Counted from the first letter of the stretch, positions 35,449 to 45,104 are shown. The stretch is DNA of 64,000 bases from Ruminococcaceae bacterium P7 (GCA_900100595.1 FMUA01000008.1:62001-126000), one strand, 5' to 3'. Notes: generated by a model from the sequence alone, not told the origin. A program made the numbers and translations.

Positions 35449-35922
35449 ATGGCAGGAATAGTTGATAAGTTTAAGCGTATGTGGGACGCTCCCGACGACG
35501 AATACGAGTATGATGAATACGGTTACGCTGACGATGGGGACGAGGATGATTATGAGGAAGAGGCTCCGAGAGAAAGAGAGCGTGAGAGAACATCTTCTTC
35601 AAGCGGCCCCCGGAACAAGGTCGTAAACATCAACGCGACAGCGAAGCTGCAGGTTGGTATTTTCAAGCCTGAGCGCTTTGGCGAGGAGACCAGAGCCATC
35701 GCCGACGAGCTGATGAAAACACACACTGTCGTGCTCAACCTTGAGGACACCAACAAGGATATGGCGAGAAGGATTCTCGACTTCCTCAGTGGTGTGGCTT
35801 ACGCGAACAACGGCAAAATCAAAAGAGTCGCGTCCAATACCTATATTATTATTCCCAGCAATGTTGACCTTACAGGCGACGACCTTCTCGATGAATTAGA
35901 GAACAGCGGTGTATACTTCTGA
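35449..35922 (+). CDS. sepF: Cell division protein SepF
   Basis: A 157-residue SepF that links FtsZ to the membrane. The N-terminal amphipathic helix (MAGIVDKFKRMWDAP) is followed by an acidic, Arg/Ser-rich linker (residues 16-60) and the globular domain: KLQVGIFKPERFGEETRAIADEL, HTVVLNLEDTNKDMARRILDFLSG and GKIKRVASNTYIIIPSNVDLTGD. AGGAGGAAAAG ribosome site. The order yggS-sepF-ylmH-divIVA is the standard Firmicutes division cluster. Confidence 0.96.
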   Translation: MAGIVDKFKRMWDAPDDEYEYDEYGYADDGDEDDYEEEAPRERERERTSSSSGPRNKVVNINATAKLQVGIFKPERFGEETRAIADELMKTHTVVLNLEDTNKDMARRILDFLSGVAYANNGKIKRVASNTYIIIPSNVDLTGDDLLDELENSGVYF

Positions 35923-36664
35923 TCAAACCGATAAACTCTTTCTTTCTCAGATAGACGACGCGGTATATCTCTGTCAGCAGCGTCAGAGGCCCTATTTCTT
36001 TTCTTTCATGAGCGAGAGAAAGCAGGCGCTGGCATCGCGGCACCTGGATTCTCTGCGTTTTCCGTCCTACCGTTTTTTCGGTGGATATGAGGGCAGTGAG
36101 CGGAGTGTGCTCGGGTTATGGTTCTATGATGAGCCCGACGACGCGCAGTTTCCCGTCACTGCGTTGGAGATTACCTTTCGCGCGGCGGATAAGCTGACGC
36201 ACAGGGATTTTCTCGGCGCGCTGATGTCGCTTGGCATTGAGCGCGAAACCCTAGGCGATATTCTGGTTGAGGACGGCAGATGTATTGTATTTATCAAGTC
36301 CGAAATGAAGGATTATATCACCTCTCAGCTCTTCAAAATCGGCAATGCCGGGGTCAAAATAACAGAAGCCTCGACGGAATCACTGCCAAAGGGCAGGGGC
36401 GAAGAGGAGCTGACCTGTGTTGTGGCGTCACTGCGGCTTGACGCGGTGGTTGCGGCGCTGACGGGTTTGTCACGCGAAAAAACAAAATCGCTGATTCTTT
36501 CGGGCAGGGTAGCGCATAATTATCTCCCATGTGATAACATCAGTCAGTCGGTGGGAGCGGGCGACAGCCTGAGTATCCGCGGAAAAGGGAAATATAAAAT
36601 TGACGGTGTAATAGGGGAAACAAAAAAGCACCGTATCCGAATTTCAATTATTCATTACAGATAA
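35909..36664 (+). CDS. ylmH: YlmH-type RNA-binding protein with S4 domain
   Basis: A 251-residue protein. The N-terminal part carries HLDSLRFPSYRFFGGYEGSERSVLG and ALEITFRAADKLTHRDFLGALMSLGIERETLGDI, the YlmH family core. The S4 RNA-binding domain lies at residues ~178-245 (LRLDAVVAALTGLSREKTKSLILSGRVAHN). In Bacillus, YlmH binds stalled 50S-peptidyl-tRNA complexes and helps rescue them. It starts at GTG 35909 inside sepF (14-base overlap), so it is translationally coupled; no ATG fits. Confidence 0.9.
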   Translation: MYTSDQTDKLFLSQIDDAVYLCQQRQRPYFFSFMSERKQALASRHLDSLRFPSYRFFGGYEGSERSVLGLWFYDEPDDAQFPVTALEITFRAADKLTHRDFLGALMSLGIERETLGDILVEDGRCIVFIKSEMKDYITSQLFKIGNAGVKITEASTESLPKGRGEEELTCVVASLRLDAVVAALTGLSREKTKSLILSGRVAHNYLPCDNISQSVGAGDSLSIRGKGKYKIDGVIGETKKHRIRISIIHYR

Positions 36665-36676
36665 GGAGTGCAGAAA

Positions 36677-37534
36677 ATGCTTACGATTGATGAAATTAAA
36701 AATATCAGCTTTAGAAAAGCAACTCTCAGCGGCGGTTACAGAGCCGAGGATGTAGACGCCTTTATCGAAGATGTCATTGCTTCTTTCGAGCAGCTTAAAA
36801 AGGAAAAAACCAATCTTGTACATAAAATTGACCGACTTGCAACCCGCCTTGAGGAATACAGAGCCGACGAGGAGACCGTCCGCAACGCGCTGCTGACCTC
36901 TCAGAAGATGTCCGACGCCTGCATCAAGGAGGCAAAGGACAAGGCTGCGAGAATCCTCCGCGACGCTGAGGAAAAGGCGCAGGCGCTTTCCATGGAAGCC
37001 AACAAGATGACCGCTCTTGAGAAAGAGAATTATCTCCAGCTGCAGGCTGACGCCGTCAACCTCAGAGCGGAGCTGATCGAGCTTTACAGAAGCCATATCA
37101 AGGCGATCGATGATCTCCCGACTCAGGTCGATCTTGACAACGCGGAGAAGATGATTAACGAAAAGTATCCGACCGAGCCTGTCGAGAATACCTATCAGCC
37201 CGCTGCATATCAGCAGCAGAACGCCTATCAGCAGCCCGTATATTCTCAGCCGGAGTATGACGAGCCTGATTATGACACACGCGGCTATGAGGAGGAGTAT
37301 GATCAGCCCGAGTCTGCAGAGCAGGTTCAGCCTCAGCCTCAGGTTCAGCCCCAGCCGCAGCAGTTCAGACAAAGAGCGGCAAGAGTTCAGCAGAAGCCTC
37401 AGCAGAGACAGCAGGCTCCCGCACAGCAGCTCAGAAAGCCTCAGACAGACGACGGCACAAGAGTAGCGCCGCAGCGTCCCAGCAAGTTTTCTCATCTCAA
37501 GTTCGGTGATAACTATGACGTTTCCGCCGACTGA
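36677..37534 (+). CDS. divIVA: DivIVA-family cell-pole/septum protein
   Basis: A 285-residue DivIVA. The membrane-binding N-terminal domain is LTIDEIKNISFRKATLSGGYRAEDVDAFIEDV, followed by coiled coils to about residue 150. The last ~130 residues are low complexity, rich in Gln, Pro and Tyr (QQQNAYQQPVYSQPEYDEP, QPQPQVQPQPQQ), longer than in Bacillus, and end in a basic segment. AAGGAGTG ribosome site gives the ATG at 36677. Likely marks curved membrane and recruits division proteins with SepF next door. Confidence 0.93.
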   Translation: MLTIDEIKNISFRKATLSGGYRAEDVDAFIEDVIASFEQLKKEKTNLVHKIDRLATRLEEYRADEETVRNALLTSQKMSDACIKEAKDKAARILRDAEEKAQALSMEANKMTALEKENYLQLQADAVNLRAELIELYRSHIKAIDDLPTQVDLDNAEKMINEKYPTEPVENTYQPAAYQQQNAYQQPVYSQPEYDEPDYDTRGYEEEYDQPESAEQVQPQPQVQPQPQQFRQRAARVQQKPQQRQQAPAQQLRKPQTDDGTRVAPQRPSKFSHLKFGDNYDVSAD

Positions 37535-37566
37535 TTCTAAACTAATATATTGGAGAGATAGACACA

Positions 37567-40332
37567 ATGTCCCAAGATTATAACGCAACACTGAATCTGC
37601 CGAAGACCGACTTTCCCATGCGTGCAGGTCTGCCCAAGAGCGAGCCTGTTACCCTAAAAGCGTGGGAAAGTGAAAAAGTATATGATAAGCTGATGGAGCT
37701 CAACGAGGGCAAGCCTCAGTTTGTGCTCCATGACGGACCGCCCTATGCAAACGGTGATATTCACCTCGGACACGCGCTGAACAAAATCCTCAAGGATTTT
37801 ATCGTCCGCTACAAGAACATGGCGGGCTTTCAGTCTCCGTTTGTTCCCGGCTGGGATACGCACGGCTTGCCGACCGAGCTGAAAGCCAGACAAAAGGCGG
37901 GCATCGGCAGCTCTGCGGATATTTCCGTTGTCGAGCTGCGCAAGCTCTGTGAGGAGTTCGTCACCGGCTACATCAACGATCAGCGTGAGCAGTTCAAGCG
38001 TCTGGGCTGCATCGGCGAATGGGACAATCCTTATGTTACCCTCAAGCACGAGTTCGAGGCAGAGCAGATCAAGGTCTTTGCCAAAATGGCTGACAAGGGT
38101 TATATCTATCGCGGACTGAAGCCCGTATATTGGTGCTCTGAATGTAAGACCGCCCTCGCGGAAGCGGAGATTGAGTACGCAGAGGATCCCTGCCATTCCA
38201 TCTACGTCAAGTTCCCCGTGACCGACGATCTGGGCAAGTTTGAAGCTATGGGTATCGATCCCGCAAAGGTTTCCTTCGTGATCTGGACAACCACCACATG
38301 GACGCTTCCCGCGAATGTTGCGATCTGCGTCGGTCCGCGCTATGAGTATTCCGTCATCAAATGCGGTGAGGAGTTTTACGTCATGGCGACCGAGCTTTAC
38401 AAGTCCGCAATGGAGGAAGCCGGCAAAACCGATTATGAGGTTGTCGGCGCCATTCAGGGCAGCGAGCTGGAGTATATGAAAACACAGCATCCCTTCCTCG
38501 ACCGTCAGTCGCTGTTGATTGTCGGCGACCATGTTACGCTCGAAAGCGGTACGGGCTGCGTCCATACCGCTCCCGGACACGGTGTTGACGACTACAACGT
38601 CTGCCGCAACTATCCCGAAATTCCCGTCATCTGTCCCGTTAACGGCGACGGCGTTCTGACCGAGGAAGCAGGTCAGTTTGCAGGTCTTACGACCGATGAA
38701 GCTAACAAGAAAATTGCCATCCATCTGGATGAAACAGGCGCTCTCTTTGCGCTGAAAAAGATCATCCACCAGTATCCGCACTGCTGGAGATGCAAGTCTC
38801 CGATTCTGTTCCGTGCGACCGACCAGTGGTTCTGCTCTGTTGACGACTTCAAGGATGAGGCTGTCAAGGCGATCAATGAGGTTCAGTGGATTCCCGCGTG
38901 GGGTCAGGAGAGAATCACCTCCATGGTCAGAGAGAGAAAGGATTGGTGCATTTCCCGTCAGAGAAAATGGGGCGTGCCGATTCCGATTTTCTACTGCAAG
39001 GACTGTGGCGAGCCGCTGATCGACAAGACGGCGATGCTTTCCGTTGCCGATGTATTCGCGAAGGAAGGCTCCAACGCGTGGTTTGATCACGACGCGTCCG
39101 AGATGCTTCCCGCAGGCACCAAGTGCGCGAAGTGCGGCTGCACCTCCTTTGATAAAGAAAAGGATATCATGGACGTTTGGTTTGACAGCGGTTCCTCTCA
39201 CACCGCCGTCGTCAGACGCCGCGGCTATCTGAATTTCCCTGCAGACCTCTATCTCGAGGGCAACGACCAGTACAGAGGCTGGTTCCAGTCCTCGCTGCTG
39301 ACCTCTGTTGCGACAATGGGAGTCGCTCCCTATAAGACCGTTCTGACTCACGGCATGATTCTCGACATGGAGAAGAGAAAAATGAGTAAGTCGCTCGGCA
39401 ACGGTATCAGCCCGCAGGAGGTCATCAAGCAGTACGGCGCTGACGTTCTCAGACTTTGGGTTGCGTCCTGCGACTACCAGTCCGACGTTAATATTTCCTT
39501 TGATATTCTCAAGCAGCGTTCCGAGGCTTACAGAAAGATCAGAAACACTGCAAGATATATTCTCGGCAACCTTGCCGACTTCAATCCCGATACCGATATG
39601 GTAGCGCTCAGTGAGATGACCTCTATTGACAAGTGGGCGATCGCGCAGCTGAATAACCTGATCGATAAAGTCAAGACCGCTTATGATAACTACGAGTTCC
39701 ATATCGTATATCACAGCATTCATAACTTCTGCGTTGTCGATATGTCCAACTTCTACCTTGACGTTCTCAAGGACAGACTTTACACCGAAAAGGCGGATTC
39801 AAAGCTCAGAAGAGCGGCTCAGACAGCGATTTATCTCATTCTGAACGCAATGACAAGAATGCTTGCGCCGATTCTCGCGTATACCTCCGATGAAATCTGG
39901 AAGTATCTCCCGCATGCGGCAAACGAGCAGGCGGAGCACGTCATCTTCAATGAGATGCCCGCAAAGCTCGATCTTGATGTGGACGACAGCTTCATGGCGT
40001 ATTGGGACGAGATTCACGCTCTGAGAGACGACGTCAAGAAATCCCTTGAAACGATTATCAAGGACAAGACCATCAAGAGCTCCCTTGAAGCGAAGGTCAC
40101 GCTCTGCGCGGGCGGCGATAAGCTAGCGTTCCTCAAGAAAGCGGAGAACGAGCTGGCTGCGGCGTTTATCGTTTCCGAGGTCGTGATTGAGGATAACGGC
40201 GGCGAGCTTGACATTGCTGTCGAAAAAGCGGAAGGCGAGAAGTGCGAACGCTGCTGGATTATCAGCAGAACCGTCGGTGCGGACAGCACGCATCCGACGC
40301 TTTGCGCTCACTGCTGCGAAACATTAAAGTAA
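37567..40332 (+). CDS. ileS: Isoleucyl-tRNA synthetase
   Basis: A 921-residue class I synthetase. HIGH motif DGPPYANGDIHLGHALNKILKD, WDTHGLPTE, editing-domain WTTTTWTLPANVAI and GTGCVHTAPGHG, KMSKS as EKRKMSKSLGNGISPQE, and the C-terminal zinc knuckle CERCW...CAHCC. This is the eubacterial type found directly after divIVA in Firmicutes. AGGAGAG-like site (TTGGAGAGA) upstream. Only 32 bases separate it from divIVA, so no T-box leader is present here. Confidence 0.97.
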   Translation: MSQDYNATLNLPKTDFPMRAGLPKSEPVTLKAWESEKVYDKLMELNEGKPQFVLHDGPPYANGDIHLGHALNKILKDFIVRYKNMAGFQSPFVPGWDTHGLPTELKARQKAGIGSSADISVVELRKLCEEFVTGYINDQREQFKRLGCIGEWDNPYVTLKHEFEAEQIKVFAKMADKGYIYRGLKPVYWCSECKTALAEAEIEYAEDPCHSIYVKFPVTDDLGKFEAMGIDPAKVSFVIWTTTTWTLPANVAICVGPRYEYSVIKCGEEFYVMATELYKSAMEEAGKTDYEVVGAIQGSELEYMKTQHPFLDRQSLLIVGDHVTLESGTGCVHTAPGHGVDDYNVCRNYPEIPVICPVNGDGVLTEEAGQFAGLTTDEANKKIAIHLDETGALFALKKIIHQYPHCWRCKSPILFRATDQWFCSVDDFKDEAVKAINEVQWIPAWGQERITSMVRERKDWCISRQRKWGVPIPIFYCKDCGEPLIDKTAMLSVADVFAKEGSNAWFDHDASEMLPAGTKCAKCGCTSFDKEKDIMDVWFDSGSSHTAVVRRRGYLNFPADLYLEGNDQYRGWFQSSLLTSVATMGVAPYKTVLTHGMILDMEKRKMSKSLGNGISPQEVIKQYGADVLRLWVASCDYQSDVNISFDILKQRSEAYRKIRNTARYILGNLADFNPDTDMVALSEMTSIDKWAIAQLNNLIDKVKTAYDNYEFHIVYHSIHNFCVVDMSNFYLDVLKDRLYTEKADSKLRRAAQTAIYLILNAMTRMLAPILAYTSDEIWKYLPHAANEQAEHVIFNEMPAKLDLDVDDSFMAYWDEIHALRDDVKKSLETIIKDKTIKSSLEAKVTLCAGGDKLAFLKKAENELAAAFIVSEVVIEDNGGELDIAVEKAEGEKCERCWIISRTVGADSTHPTLCAHCCETLK

Positions 40333-40342
40333 GCTATTTTCC

Positions 40343-40379
40343 AAAATCGGTGTGATGACTATTACACCGATTTTGTCTT
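40343..40379 (+). terminator. Hairpin terminator after ileS
   Basis: AAAATCGGTGT (40343-40353) pairs perfectly with ACACCGATTTT (40364-40374) over a 10-base loop. The T run is mostly within the stem (TTTTGTCTT), so it may be partial. Confidence 0.65.
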
Positions 40380-40393
40380 ATCAGGAGGTTCCT

Positions 40394-40867
40394 ATGGCAA
40401 TTGCAGCCCTCATTATCGGTGCGCTGATTGTGGTGATCGATCAGGTCATCAAGTATTTTGTTGCAACAGGATTGAAACCGATCGGCGAATACACTGTCAT
40501 TGAAAATTTGTTTATGCTCCGCTATGTCGAGAACCGCGGCGTTGCATTCGGTATGTTTCAGGATTTGCGCTGGGTGTTTGTAGCGCTGACTTCCGTCATG
40601 CTCATCGCGATCATTGTCTATATGTTCAAGAAGAAGCCGTCGGGCAAGTTCTTTTATATCTGCGCGGGACTGATTATCGGCGGCGGTATCGGAAATCTGA
40701 TTGACAGGGTTCTCTATGGCTATGTGATTGATTACCTCAGTCTCAGCTTTTTCCCGCCTGTCTGCAACTTTGCCGACTACGCGATTACCATCGGCGTCAT
40801 TTTGCTGGTTGTTTATATCTTCTTTTTCTCGGATTCCTTCAAAAAAAGGACTATCGGCAATGACTGA
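40394..40867 (+). CDS. lspA: Lipoprotein signal peptidase (signal peptidase II)
   Basis: A 157-residue protein with four membrane segments. It has IDQVIKYF with the conserved Asp, FMLRYVENRGVAFGMF, GGGIGNLIDRVLYGYVIDYL with the first catalytic Asp, and FNFADYAI-like CNFADYAITIG with the second. It removes signal peptides from prolipoproteins. AGGAGG lies before the ATG at 40394; upstream in-frame codons run through the ileS terminator. It overlaps rluD by 8 bases, the usual lspA-rluD pair. Confidence 0.96.
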   Translation: MAIAALIIGALIVVIDQVIKYFVATGLKPIGEYTVIENLFMLRYVENRGVAFGMFQDLRWVFVALTSVMLIAIIVYMFKKKPSGKFFYICAGLIIGGGIGNLIDRVLYGYVIDYLSLSFFPPVCNFADYAITIGVILLVVYIFFFSDSFKKRTIGND

Positions 40868-41777
40868 GCATCAATTACACTGTCAGACAGACGGCGTCCG
40901 TTTTGATAAATTTCTGGCGGACGCGGATATCGGATTATCCCGCAGCGCGGCGGTCGCGTTGATCGAAAGCGGCGCCGCTGAGGTCAACGGCAAGTTCGCC
41001 AATAAAAAGCTGAAGCTGAATGCGGGAGACAGAATCGTTGTCCGCATTCCCGACCCTGTGCCGTATGAGGCAAAGGCGGAGAATATCCCGCTTGACATTG
41101 TCTATGAGGACAGCGATCTGTTGGTCGTCAACAAGCCGAAGGGAATGGTTGTCCATCCTGCGGCGGGTAATTACGAGGGCACGCTTGTTAATGCGCTGCT
41201 GTACCACTGCGGCGACAGTCTTTCGGGCATTAACGGCGTTCTGCGGCCCGGTATCGTCCACCGCATCGACAAGGATACCAGCGGTCTGCTGATCGTCGCC
41301 AAGAACGATATTTCACACAAGCATCTGGCGGAACAGATCAAGGCGCATTCATTTACACGCGAATATGAAGCGGTTGTGTTTGGTCAGCTAAAGGATGACG
41401 AGGGAACGGTTAACGCGCCTATCGGCAGACACCCGATTGACCGCAAAAAGATGTGCGTCACACAAAAAAACAGCAAAGAGGCGGTGACGCATTATCAGGT
41501 GCTGTGCCGCTACAAGGGCTACACGCACATCAGATGTATTCTCGAAACGGGCAGGACGCACCAGATTCGCGTGCACATGGCGTCGCTCGGACATCCTGTC
41601 GCGGGAGATTTGGTGTACGGCGTGAAGAATGAGAAGGTTGATTTTTCGGGACAGTGTCTGCACGCGCGCAAAATTGGCTTCATTCATCCGACAACAGGAG
41701 CGTATCTGGAATTCACTTCCGCGCTGCCTGATTATTTCGAGAAGTTTTTAGCAAAACTCAAAAATATATCAAAATAA
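40860..41777 (+). CDS. rluD: RluA/RluD-family pseudouridine synthase
   Basis: A 305-residue enzyme. The S4 domain (RFDKFLADADIGLSRSAAVALIESGAAEVNGK) precedes the catalytic domain with the signature GIVHRIDKDTSGLLIVAKND containing the catalytic Asp, and GRTHQIRVHMASLGHPVAGD. It converts uridines in 23S rRNA to pseudouridine; the exact sites are inferred from the family. The start at 40860 lies inside lspA with AAAGGA upstream. Longer in-frame extensions lie in lspA and were rejected. Confidence 0.93.
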   Translation: MTEHQLHCQTDGVRFDKFLADADIGLSRSAAVALIESGAAEVNGKFANKKLKLNAGDRIVVRIPDPVPYEAKAENIPLDIVYEDSDLLVVNKPKGMVVHPAAGNYEGTLVNALLYHCGDSLSGINGVLRPGIVHRIDKDTSGLLIVAKNDISHKHLAEQIKAHSFTREYEAVVFGQLKDDEGTVNAPIGRHPIDRKKMCVTQKNSKEAVTHYQVLCRYKGYTHIRCILETGRTHQIRVHMASLGHPVAGDLVYGVKNEKVDFSGQCLHARKIGFIHPTTGAYLEFTSALPDYFEKFLAKLKNISK

Positions 41778-41794
41778 CTTTTTCCAAAAAAAGC

Positions 41795-41823
41795 TTGCAT
41801 TATATTTATGTATATGATATAAT
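41795..41823 (+). promoter_or_regulatory. Sigma-A promoter for rplS
   Basis: TTGCAT (41795-41800) and TATAAT (41818-41823) with a 17-base spacer, about 120 bases before the rplS ATG. Confidence 0.85.
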
Positions 41824-41835
41824 ACTTAAGAATTT

Positions 41836-41930
41836 GGTTCCGTCGTTCCAACGACGTGGTCAAATAACGGCGAAAGCCGCAATTTGAAACTGATAGTCCG
41901 CTGCCGTGGAAGGGTATGAATATCGGGTAA
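41836..41930 (+). promoter_or_regulatory. Structured rplS leader (L19-leader-like)
   Basis: The leader holds a stem CGTCGT/ACGACG (41841-41856, TCCA loop). A longer hairpin lies at 41861-41886: CAAAT pairs with ATTTG, then a 2x2 internal loop, then CGGC pairs with GCCG around a GAAA tetraloop. Structured autoregulatory leaders before rplS are known in low-G+C Gram-positives; identity with that family needs a covariance search. Confidence 0.6.
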
Positions 41931-41949
41931 ATAATTAGGAGGAAAAAAC

Positions 41950-42297
41950 ATGGACGCATTAAAAACAATTGCAGCAGAATCCGTAAAGGAAAGCACTCCC
42001 GAGTTCGGTATCGGTGACACCGTCAGAGTTTCCGTAAAGATTCGCGAGGGTGAGAGAGAAAGAACACAGATGTTTGAAGGCACGGTCATTGCCAAGAGAG
42101 GCAGCGGCGTAGCCGAGACATTTACTGTAAGACGTGTTGCTTACGGCGTAGGCGTAGAGAGAGTATTCCCCCTGCATTCCCCCAACGTACAGGACGTAAA
42201 GGTTGTTCGTTATGGTAAGGTTCGCAGAAGCAAGCTCTATTATCTCCGTGACAGAGTAGGTAAGGCGGCAAAGGTTAAGGAACAGATTCGTAAGTAA
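41950..42297 (+). CDS. rplS: Ribosomal protein L19 (bL19)
   Basis: A 115-residue L19 of normal length: [64 protein letters not shown] and the tail [20 protein letters not shown]. It lies at the 30S-50S interface. AGGAGG ribosome site; own promoter (41795), structured leader and terminator (42314), so it is a one-gene unit. Confidence 0.97.
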   Translation: MDALKTIAAESVKESTPEFGIGDTVRVSVKIREGERERTQMFEGTVIAKRGSGVAETFTVRRVAYGVGVERVFPLHSPNVQDVKVVRYGKVRRSKLYYLRDRVGKAAKVKEQIRK

Positions 42298-42313
42298 TTC
42301 TCGAATAATAGTT

Positions 42314-42345
42314 AAAGGGAACTTGCTTAAGTTCCCTTTTTCTTT
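42314..42345 (+). terminator. Intrinsic terminator after rplS
   Basis: AAAGGGAACTT (42314-42324) pairs perfectly with AAGTTCCCTTT (42329-42339) around a 4-base loop and is followed by TTCTTT. Confidence 0.9.
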
Positions 42346-42371
42346 ACCAGACGATAAAGCAGGTGATATCA

Positions 42372-43118
42372 TTGAACGATAAACCAAGCAGACAAGATAA
42401 CTCAGACCTTTACTCGGATATTGACCTCTCGGTTGAAATCAATCCCGATATGTATCTCAGCGACGATAATCCGAACAGGCATGACAGGTTTGAAGCACTG
42501 CATGCCGCGGAGGATGTTACTGAGGCTGCGGACAGAGTGGCTGCGAAAGAAAGCGGAAAATCAAAGGGCTTTGTCACTGCGAAAGCAGACGGCGGAGTTG
42601 CGGGAGTATACGACTGGATCAAATGCATTATTTTTGCGATTTCCATTGTTGTCATTTGCCTGACCTTTTTGTTCCGACTGGTTGATGTGGAAGGTCATTC
42701 CATGAATGATACCTTGGTAACAAAGGACAAGGTGCTTGTTACCAGCATGTTCTATCAGCCGCAAAACAATGATATCGTTGTTATTTCGCATGGCGCTGTC
42801 TACAAAAATCCCATTATCAAGCGCGTGATCGCGACGGAGGGTCAGACACTTGAGCTTGATTATGAAAACGAGAAAATCATCGTAGATGGTATTGAGATTG
42901 ATGAGCCCTATGTCAAGGAATCCACGTTTTCGGGCAACTACGGCAATCTGACGCCTCCCGAGGTGATTCCCGAGGGAAAAATCTTTGTGCTCGGCGACAA
43001 CAGAAGAATTTCTCTGGACAGCCGTTCCTCTGAAATCGGTCTGATTGATGTCAAGGACGTCATCGGTAAGGCACAGTTTATCGCGTTCCCGTTTGACCAT
43101 TTCGGCTATCTTTATTAA
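42372..43118 (+). CDS. lepB: Type I signal peptidase
   Basis: A 248-residue signal peptidase. An unusual acidic cytoplasmic extension of about 75 residues precedes the single membrane segment (IKCIIFAISIVVICLTFLF). The catalytic Ser is in VEGHSMNDTL, the general-base Lys in IIKRVIATEGQTLEL, and box E reads GDNRRISLDSR. It cleaves signal peptides of secreted proteins outside the membrane. TTG at 42372 has AGGTGAT just upstream; GTG at 42363 is an alternative. rplS-lepB-rbgA-rnhB is a standard Firmicutes order. Confidence 0.93.
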   Translation: MNDKPSRQDNSDLYSDIDLSVEINPDMYLSDDNPNRHDRFEALHAAEDVTEAADRVAAKESGKSKGFVTAKADGGVAGVYDWIKCIIFAISIVVICLTFLFRLVDVEGHSMNDTLVTKDKVLVTSMFYQPQNNDIVVISHGAVYKNPIIKRVIATEGQTLELDYENEKIIVDGIEIDEPYVKESTFSGNYGNLTPPEVIPEGKIFVLGDNRRISLDSRSSEIGLIDVKDVIGKAQFIAFPFDHFGYLY

Positions 43119-43127
43119 ACAATGAGA

Positions 43128-43168
43128 AAAGCCTATTTCTGATTCTGATAGAAATAGGCTTTCTTTTT
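43128..43168 (+). terminator. Intrinsic terminator after lepB
   Basis: AAAGCCTATTTCT (43128-43140) pairs perfectly with AGAAATAGGCTTT (43150-43162) across a 9-base loop, followed by CTTTTTAT. Confidence 0.9.
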
Positions 43169-43237
43169 ATACTATTTTCTGTTAACTAATTTCTGTTACA
43201 GGATTATTTATGTTATTGAAACGGAAAGAGGTAAATT

Positions 43238-44116
43238 ATGAGTGAAATGCAAACTATCCAATGGTTTCCCGGTCATATGACCAAAACCAAGCGTCAGATT
43301 CAGGCAAATCTCAAATTGGTTGACGCGGTTGCAGAAATCATTGATGCCCGTATTCCCGTCAGCAGCCGCAATCCCGACCTCGACAAGCTGATCCAAAGCA
43401 AGCCGAGGGTGATATTGATGAACAAGTGCGACATGGCGAACCAGACCGCGACGAAAATGTGGATCGATTATTATTCCAAGCAGGGAATTACCGCGATTGC
43501 CGTTGACTGCAAGAGCGGCAGAGGTCTCAATAAATTTCCGCAGGCAGTCAGCACTGTGATGAAGGAGAAAATCGAACGCCTGAAAGCAAAGGGGATGAAG
43601 AATCCCATGACGCGCGTGATGATCGTCGGAATCCCCAATGTCGGCAAGTCCTCGTTTATCAACCGCATTTCAAAGCAGTCCCGTGCGAAGGTGGAGGACA
43701 GACCGGGAGTGACCCGCGGCAATCAGTGGTTTACCATCAGCAATAATCTTGAAATGCTCGATACGCCCGGCGTGCTCTGGCCGAAGTTTGATGATCAGAT
43801 TGTCGGAGAGCATCTTGCTTTTACGGGCGCTGTAAAAGATCAGGTGCTCGACGTTGAGCTGCTTGCCGTGCGTTTGCTCGACTTTCTCAAAAAACTGAAG
43901 CCTGCCGATTTTATGGCTCGTTTCAAGCTGGAGGAAGCGGATTTGGAGAATAACGATTCCTATGGGCTGCTGCAAATGATCGGAAAAAAGCGCGGTATGC
44001 TCATTTCGGGCGGCGAAATTGACACGGAACGTGCCGCGATAATGTTACTGGATGAATTCAGGGCTGCCAAGCTGGGCAGAATTACGGTAGAGATGCCGAA
44101 TGGAGAATTGAGATGA
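43238..44116 (+). CDS. rbgA: Ribosome biogenesis GTPase RbgA (YlqF)
   Basis: A 292-residue circularly permuted GTPase: [14 protein letters not shown] at the N-terminus, [12 protein letters not shown]4 NKCDMAN, then G1 [15 protein letters not shown]2/G3 region [10 protein letters not shown] and [10 protein letters not shown]. It completes late 50S assembly. AAAGAGG ribosome site. It ends with an ATGA overlap into rnhB. Confidence 0.96.
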   Translation: MSEMQTIQWFPGHMTKTKRQIQANLKLVDAVAEIIDARIPVSSRNPDLDKLIQSKPRVILMNKCDMANQTATKMWIDYYSKQGITAIAVDCKSGRGLNKFPQAVSTVMKEKIERLKAKGMKNPMTRVMIVGIPNVGKSSFINRISKQSRAKVEDRPGVTRGNQWFTISNNLEMLDTPGVLWPKFDDQIVGEHLAFTGAVKDQVLDVELLAVRLLDFLKKLKPADFMARFKLEEADLENNDSYGLLQMIGKKRGMLISGGEIDTERAAIMLLDEFRAAKLGRITVEMPNGELR

Positions 44117-44718
44117 ATTGGCTGGAATATGAGGAAAAGGCAGCCGCTGAGGGCTACAAGGCGGTTTGCGGCGTAGATGAAGCGGGAAGAGGACCGCTCG
44201 CGGGACCTGTATGCGCGGCAGCCGTGATTCTGCCGCAGGGAAAAATCATTGCGGGCGTCAACGATTCCAAAAAGCTCAGCGAGAAAAAACGCGAGGCGCT
44301 TTTTGAGGTCATAATGGCAGAAGCGTTATCATACTGTATAGCGTACGCGAGCGTCGAAGAAATCGAGAGCATGAATATTTTAAATGCCACGATGCTTGCC
44401 ATGAAGCGCGCGGTGGAGGGCTTGTCCGTCAGGGCAGACTTCGCGATGATTGACGGCAACCGTTTGCCGGATCTTGATATTGATGCGGAGTATATTATCA
44501 AGGGCGACGCGAAATCCATGTCCATCGCCTGCGCGTCGATTCTCGCGAAGGTTTCGAGGGACAGGCTTTTATATCAGTATGCCGAGGAATTTCCGCAGTA
44601 TGGTTTTGAAAAACACAAGGGCTACGGCACCAAGGTACACCGTGAAGCGTTGATGCAATACGGTCCCTGCAAGTATCACCGCCTCAGCTTTCTCGGCAAG
44701 ATACCGGTGAAAAGATGA
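44113..44718 (+). CDS. rnhB: Ribonuclease HII
   Basis: A 201-residue RNase HII that removes ribonucleotides from DNA hybrids. The catalytic acids are in [15 protein letters not shown] (Asp, Glu) and [10 protein letters not shown] (Asp); [26 protein letters not shown] and [18 protein letters not shown] are also present. ATGA overlaps on both sides (rbgA and yraN) show tight translational coupling. Confidence 0.96.
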   Translation: MNWLEYEEKAAAEGYKAVCGVDEAGRGPLAGPVCAAAVILPQGKIIAGVNDSKKLSEKKREALFEVIMAEALSYCIAYASVEEIESMNILNATMLAMKRAVEGLSVRADFAMIDGNRLPDLDIDAEYIIKGDAKSMSIACASILAKVSRDRLLYQYAEEFPQYGFEKHKGYGTKVHREALMQYGPCKYHRLSFLGKIPVKR

Positions 44719-45104
44719 AATACACAACCAAGGTTATCGGAGACAAGGGCGAGGATTATGCGGCTGCCTATTTAGAGAAGCACGGCTGCAAAATTCTGGA
44801 AAGGAATTATCGCACACGCTACGGCGAAATTGATATCATTGCTCAGAAAAAAGATACGACCCTTTTTGTCGAGGTCAAGACACGCCACAATAATCCGCTG
44901 GAGCGCCCATTTAAAGCGGTTGATTACCGAAAGCAACAGCGGATCCTGCGCACTGCGATGACATATATCAGGGAGCGTCAGCTTGACGGGAACTACCGCT
45001 GCGATATCTGTGAGGTTTATGTTGACAGGAACACGCTGGAACTGCTCAGAATCAACTATTATGAAAACGCTTTCGTGCCCGGGAACGGGTATGGATACGG
45101 CTAA
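44715..45104 (+). CDS. YraN-family (UPF0102) putative endonuclease
   Basis: A 129-residue protein with the restriction-endonuclease-like core [49 protein letters not shown]. The E-I-D and E-V-K pattern is the nuclease motif. The family is nearly universal next to rnhB but its job is not established; Holliday-junction or branched-DNA processing has been suggested from its fold. ATGA overlap with rnhB. Confidence 0.9.
   Translation: MKYTTKVIGDKGEDYAAAYLEKHGCKILERNYRTRYGEIDIIAQKKDTTLFVEVKTRHNNPLERPFKAVDYRKQQRILRTAMTYIRERQLDGNYRCDICEVYVDRNTLELLRINYYENAFVPGNGYGYG

Noticed and set aside
37190..37470. Short CAG/CCTCAG-like repeats, considered as a CRISPR or tandem-repeat array
   Set aside because: They are irregular codon repeats encoding the Gln/Pro-rich tail of DivIVA, in frame, with no fixed repeat-spacer pattern.
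37654..39723. Minus-strand open frame of 689 codons opposite ileS
   Set aside because: Same reason; the sequence has low-complexity residue use and no motif.
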